DNA from: Rhodospirillaceae bacterium
GTDB lineage: Bacteria; Pseudomonadota; Alphaproteobacteria; MPNO01; UBA2964
Assembly (NCBI GenBank): GCA_002720855.1
Contig: PBIN01000014.1
Coordinates: 310,001-374,000 of the forward strand
Direction of reading: 5' to 3'
DNA length: 64,000 bases
This document shows, piece after piece, positions 60,484 through 64,000 of this stretch (position 1 is the stretch's first letter; every line of letters begins with the position of its first letter). The notes beneath the pieces were generated by a model that worked only from the letters and a program-made list of their open reading frames with translations, ran no database searches and was not told where the DNA came from. The position numbers were made by a program, and so were the translations under genes.

Positions 60484-60664
60484 TTTTGGATGTTTTCAGG
60501 AAATTTTTCGACCGTCCCAGCACACCATAACCCATTAGATTTAATTGATTTTAAGTGATTCAGGCATCTTTTTAGCAACTGATGGATTCTCAGTCAAATT
60601 ACGGGTCAGAGAAAGGTCAAACCCTCCCGCTGGGTCGTCCTAAGGCCTTTAAAAGTTTTTATCC

Positions 60665-61360
60665 CTAGAATTTTTCCACCCAAGGCCGAAGTTCAATCTC
60701 CCAGGCCCAGCTGTCACGCGGCTGACGCCAGAAACTGTAATAGGTATCGGCGATGCTATCGGGGTTCAGGAATCCGTCTTCTCCGCGGTCGCCGCGGGCT
60801 TCCGCTGGCTGTTTAATTCCGCCATCGATGACAAAATGAGCAACATGAATATTCTGAGGATGTAGTTCACGGGCGAGGCTCTGTGCCAAACCGCGCAGCC
60901 CAAACTTGCCCATCGCGAATGACGAGGAATTCGGATAGCCCTTAACGCCTGCCGAAGCACCTGTCAGGAATATTGCACCATTGCCACGGGCGACCATCTG
61001 CTTTGCCGCCTGTTGAGCAACAAGAAAGCCGCCATAGCAGCTGATCTTGATCGCCGTCAGCACCGCTTCGGGATCGATATCCGTGACGGGGCCGCGCACA
61101 CGATTAGAGGCGTTGTATACCGCGATATCAGGTTCACCGAGGTCAGCCGAAACCGCGCCAAACAAATCGGCAACGCTTGACGGGTCGATGGCATCACACG
61201 AATAGGCCGTGGCGCCGGTTTCAGCGACCAGCTCATCGAGCTTGTCTGTCCTGCGTGCAGCGAGCGCGACCTTGACACCTTCTGAGGCAAATCGTCGGGC
61301 AAGTGAGGCACTTAAACCGGGTCCTGCGCCTACGATTAATGCTGTTTCTCCTTCAGCCAT
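60665..61360 (-). CDS. SDR family oxidoreductase-like protein
   Basis: A 231-residue short-chain dehydrogenase/reductase fold. ALIVGAGPGLSASLARRFAS (about residues 7-26) is the dinucleotide site, and FLTGASAGVKGYPNSSSFAM precedes GKFGLRGLAQSLAREL. The catalytic Tyr of YxxxK is Phe here (FAMGK), so classical reduction is doubtful, although the Ser (GAS) and Lys remain. The gene reads in the same direction as the BON lipoprotein and ligase genes upstream but is 24 bases after them. Confidence 0.8.
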   Translation of the reverse strand: MAEGETALIVGAGPGLSASLARRFASEGVKVALAARRTDKLDELVAETGATAYSCDAIDPSSVADLFGAVSADLGEPDIAVYNASNRVRGPVTDIDPEAVLTAIKISCYGGFLVAQQAAKQMVARGNGAIFLTGASAGVKGYPNSSSFAMGKFGLRGLAQSLARELHPQNIHVAHFVIDGGIKQPAEARGDRGEDGFLNPDSIADTYYSFWRQPRDSWAWEIELRPWVEKF

Positions 61361-61384
61361 AAATTTAACCCTTGTTAATTTCTA

Positions 61385-61969
61385 CTATTTTGCCAGCGGC
61401 CGCACTTCGATGTAGTGCACAACGTTGGTGACATGTTTCGTGCGCTTGGCGATCTGCAAGACTTTCCCCAACTCATTATGGGTCAATGCACGGCCGATCA
61501 GATAAACTTCAGCGTTTACCACGCGCGTTTGATAGTTCGCCGAGTTGATACCTTTTTCGGTAAGAAGCTGTGACGTAATTTTGGTTTTGATCCAGGTATC
61601 GTTGGCCGTGTTCTTGAACCCGCCGGCATCGGTGACCTGTACGTTATTGTAAATCGTTCGAACGCCCGGAATTCCTTTGGCCAGTGTAGAAATGCGCCGC
61701 CGATTGAAATCAGATTTGACGGCACCTGTCAGCATTACGCGGCCTTCATAGACATTGGTTCTGAGGTCAAAAAACAAATCGTGATTCTTGCCGTCAAAAA
61801 AGCGTTTATTGATGTCTAGCCTGATTTCGGTATCGGTCGCGACCTGCTTCAGTTTGCGGTCTTCGACTGCGGCGCAACCCTGCATTGCCGTTACCGTGAT
61901 CAAAAGAGCTGTGGCCGAAACAAATCTTGAAATAGGCGACATTTTTCGAGTTGTAGAATTAACGTCCAT
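61385..61969 (-). CDS. BON-domain lipoprotein
   Basis: A 194-residue periplasmic or outer-membrane lipoprotein. ALLITVTAMQGCA is the lipobox (Cys at about residue 31). Two BON domains follow: DTEIRLDINKRFFDGKNHDL, then VYEGRVMLTGAVKSDFNRRR, and later IKTKITSQLLTEKGINSANY. BON proteins bind phospholipid and keep the envelope stable, like OsmY/DolP. The start at 61969 is preceded by GGAGGCGCTTT and overlaps the acyl-CoA ligase stop by 11 bases. The longer start at 62002 is weaker. Confidence 0.83.
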   Translation of the reverse strand: MDVNSTTRKMSPISRFVSATALLITVTAMQGCAAVEDRKLKQVATDTEIRLDINKRFFDGKNHDLFFDLRTNVYEGRVMLTGAVKSDFNRRRISTLAKGIPGVRTIYNNVQVTDAGGFKNTANDTWIKTKITSQLLTEKGINSANYQTRVVNAEVYLIGRALTHNELGKVLQIAKRTKHVTNVVHYIEVRPLAK

Positions 61970-63749
61970 AAAGCGCCTCCAATGTTTCACCGTATTTTTC
62001 ACGGATAATATGTCTTCGTATTTTTAAAGTTGGTGTCATCATCCCATTATCAATGGTGAAGGCTTCGGCGGTCAGGGTAAAGCGTCGGACTTTCTCTATC
62101 ACAGAAAGGTCACCGCTAACCCGGTCTACCGCGTCACTGATCAATGATTTGAAATTGGGATCTTCGATCACCGCGTCAAGAGCCTTACTATCGAAGCCTT
62201 GCTCCTTCGCCCATGCCGCAGCGAAATCTGCATCCGGTACGATAAGGGCGACCAGATGAGGACGTTTATCGCCGTAGACCATGGCCTGCCCGATCTCGCT
62301 CTGGGAGGTGAGCATGCCCTCAATGCGTTGTGGTGCAATATTGTCGCCGCCGGAATTGACGATGATATCTTTCTTCCGGTCGGTGATCCTGAGGTGCCCG
62401 TCGGGATCAAACTCGCCGATATCACCAGTATGCAGCCAGCCATCTTTGACGGCCTCCGCCGTTGCGTCGGGGTTATTCCAGTATCCCTGCATGACGAGTT
62501 CACCACGAACAACAATCTCGCCATCGTCGGCTATACGGCATTCCACGTCTTGCATCGGTACGCCAACGGTTTCGATCCGGTTATGCGAGGGCGGATTACA
62601 GCTGATCACCGGAGCGCTTTCCGTCTGCCCATAGCCCTGCAGCAAACGGACGCCCAGAGCGGTGAAGAAAATACCGATGTCATAATTGAGAGGGGCACCG
62701 CCGGAGATCAACGCCTTGAGCCTTCCCCCAAAACGACCCTTCACCTTGGCGCGGACCAGCTTGGTCATGAGCGCATTCTGAATGCGTTCACCCAAAGACA
62801 GGCTCGAGGGATCTTCATACTCTTTACGGCCAAGCGCGACGGTTTTCTCAAACAGTTTTTCCGATAGTCCACCTGCCTGTTTGACGCCGCGACGTATCCG
62901 GTCATGCATTACCTCATAAAGCCGTGGGACAGCGGTCATCAGTGTCGGGTGAACCTCCGCCATATTCTGCGCCAGCTTGTCGATCCCCTCGGCGTAATAG
63001 ATTTGTGCGCCGATCATGATCGGGAAGAACTGTCCGGCGGTGTGTTCGTATGAATGGGAAAGTGGCAGGAAAGAGAGGAATACCTCGTCATCGAGCCCCA
63101 TTTCCTTGAGCATTTCCGTCGAGCCTGTGCAATTGCACAAGATCGCACCGTGACTCAGCATCACACCCTTCGGAGTGCCGCCGGTGCCTGAGGTATAAAT
63201 CAAGCACGCTGTCGAACCTCGATCGAGATCGCGTGCTGCTGCTTCCAGCGCCGCTGTATCGCCGCCCTGCGCAGCAATAACGCTTTCCCAAAGATGGGTC
63301 GGTATTCCTGATGTTTGGTCATCGGCGATGGCTTCCATCGTGATAGCACATTTTACGCCGCCCGCATTCTTTGCTGCCGGCAGAACTTTTTCCGCCAATT
63401 CAGCCGTTGAGACAATAACTGCGCTTGCCCCTGAGTCGCTTAGGACATGTTGATGATCGGCCACGCCATTCGTGATGTATGCCGGAACCGTAATGCCGCC
63501 AGCTGCCATGATCGCAAGATCGGCGATGGGCCATTCCGGGCGGCTTTCGGAAATCAGCCCAACCCGGTCTCCGGTTTCAATGCCAAGACCTTTGAGCGCT
63601 GAAGCGAGCGCCGAGACCTGTGACGCGGCGGCGGCCCAGCTGACCGATTTCCAATCGCCATCCTGTTTGCACCACAAAAATGGTGCGTCGCCTTTCTGGG
63701 TCGCTTGGTCATAAAAAAGGGCGACTAAATTCTTTGTTTCTTCGGTCAT
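61959..63749 (-). CDS. Long-chain fatty acid-CoA ligase (AMP-forming)
   Basis: A 596-residue AMP-forming ligase that converts long-chain fatty acids to acyl-CoA. The phosphate loop CLIYTSGTGGTPKGVMLSHG (about residues 181-200), the GYGQTESAPVISCNPPSHN motif, and the hinge ITDRKKDIIVNSGGDNIAPQ are intact. Its length and motif set match FadD15-type ligases. It reads into the BON lipoprotein gene (11-base overlap), suggesting an envelope-lipid context. The divergent gene at 63897 has its own promoter. Confidence 0.92.
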   Translation of the reverse strand: MTEETKNLVALFYDQATQKGDAPFLWCKQDGDWKSVSWAAAASQVSALASALKGLGIETGDRVGLISESRPEWPIADLAIMAAGGITVPAYITNGVADHQHVLSDSGASAVIVSTAELAEKVLPAAKNAGGVKCAITMEAIADDQTSGIPTHLWESVIAAQGGDTAALEAAARDLDRGSTACLIYTSGTGGTPKGVMLSHGAILCNCTGSTEMLKEMGLDDEVFLSFLPLSHSYEHTAGQFFPIMIGAQIYYAEGIDKLAQNMAEVHPTLMTAVPRLYEVMHDRIRRGVKQAGGLSEKLFEKTVALGRKEYEDPSSLSLGERIQNALMTKLVRAKVKGRFGGRLKALISGGAPLNYDIGIFFTALGVRLLQGYGQTESAPVISCNPPSHNRIETVGVPMQDVECRIADDGEIVVRGELVMQGYWNNPDATAEAVKDGWLHTGDIGEFDPDGHLRITDRKKDIIVNSGGDNIAPQRIEGMLTSQSEIGQAMVYGDKRPHLVALIVPDADFAAAWAKEQGFDSKALDAVIEDPNFKSLISDAVDRVSGDLSVIEKVRRFTLTAEAFTIDNGMMTPTLKIRRHIIREKYGETLEALYGR

Positions 63750-63896
63750 GGCGTTCGGGCCTTGATTTGTTCCTGCTGAGTACCTCTCAACTATACAGAG
63801 AATCGGGAACGGATTTTAGTCTTGAGGTATGTATCAGCTTGACCTCTGTAATTGCCCTTCCTACCGTCACAACGACAACAGATATTGGAGGCCGCC

Positions 63897-64000
63897 ATGA
63901 GCAGATACATGTTACTTCATATTGGGTTCGAAATGCCGACGCCGGAAATTATGGCGGCATGGAACAAGTGGTTTGAAGACGTTGCTGACCGAGCCGTTGA
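63897..64000 (+). CDS. Small protein, YCII-like, 3' end cut
   Basis: Only the first 34 codons are in the window: MSRYMLLHIGFEMPTPEIMA, then AWNKWFEDVADRAV. The ribosome site TGGAGGCC lies 6 bases before the ATG. The opening resembles DGPF/YCII-type stress-response proteins (RYMLLH, then MAAWNKWF), a small alpha/beta fold of unclear role. The fragment is too short for certainty. Confidence 0.55.
   Translation, partial: MSRYMLLHIGFEMPTPEIMAAWNKWFEDVADRAV

Overview
The window looks like the chromosome of a free-living, probably aquatic or marine, heterotrophic alphaproteobacterium. The evidence is a GapR/DUF2312 gene, a DUF1244 gene, an alphaproteobacterial-type short ribosomal protein L36, moderate GC, and many small catabolic operons (Rieske oxygenase, luciferase-like flavoenzymes, NitT/TauT-type ABC importer, glycolate oxidase). 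No tRNA, rRNA, CRISPR array, integrase or insertion sequence was found. The left edge cuts a peptide-type ABC binding protein and the right edge cuts a small gene that begins at 63897.

Layout. 1-4719: end of a binding protein, a class III nucleotide cyclase with a suspected one-base frameshift, two tandem PEP-CTERM proteins and a GFA-type zinc protein. 4991-9778: a tightly packed seven-gene operon (class II aldolase, cupin, two MaoC-like proteins, RidA-like protein, acyl-CoA ligase, TauE-type exporter) that looks like an uncharacterised catabolic pathway. 9787-17510: GST, two unknown small proteins, methyltransferase, lipoprotein, universal stress protein plus SLC13 transporter, LLM flavoenzyme. 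17517-22935: PEP-CTERM protein, then an ABC importer with a cysteine hydrolase and a beta-hydroxyacid dehydrogenase. 22979-31567: FkbM methyltransferase, ornithine-cyclodeaminase-like enzyme, desaturase under a GbsR-like regulator, LamG PEP-CTERM protein, nitroreductase, Rieske dioxygenase alpha/beta. 31665-35985: a broken PEP-CTERM beta-helix gene, an odd M20 protein and a methyltransferase. 36005-47362: rpmJ, glcDEF plus a TPR gene, a 1,212-residue repetitive PEP-CTERM protein, pyruvate kinase and glycerate kinase. 47433-58632: DUF1244, GapR, two more PEP-CTERM proteins, GSTs, a DHDPS-family enzyme, a decayed Rieske cytochrome bc1 subunit, MFS transporter, LLM flavoenzyme and TrhO. 58679-64000: an inverse-autotransporter-like barrel with a secreted partner, SDR, BON lipoprotein and long-chain acyl-CoA ligase.

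Two signals stand out. First, PEP-CTERM genes are unusually dense (nine loci in 64 kb). Four of their upstream regions carry the same two-part element: a roughly 21-base box (core TGTAA...CCGACRG) and a sigma-54-type -24/-12 promoter, separated by 64-65 bases. This is a shared regulon visible in the raw sequence. Second, the signal-peptide region of the inverse autotransporter contains a (TTTTGGG)x3 heptamer repeat. Removing one unit would join an upstream ATG and a good signal peptide to the barrel frame, so this is a candidate phase-variation switch.

Metabolically, glcDEF (glycolate to glyoxylate) faces glycerate 2-kinase and pyruvate kinase (glycerate to 2-phosphoglycerate, PEP to pyruvate), which together suit growth on C2 compounds. 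Several coding regions carry single-base or stop-codon lesions (cyclase, PEP-CTERM beta-helix gene, Rieske subunit). These are either real decay or assembly errors; read depth at those sites would decide.
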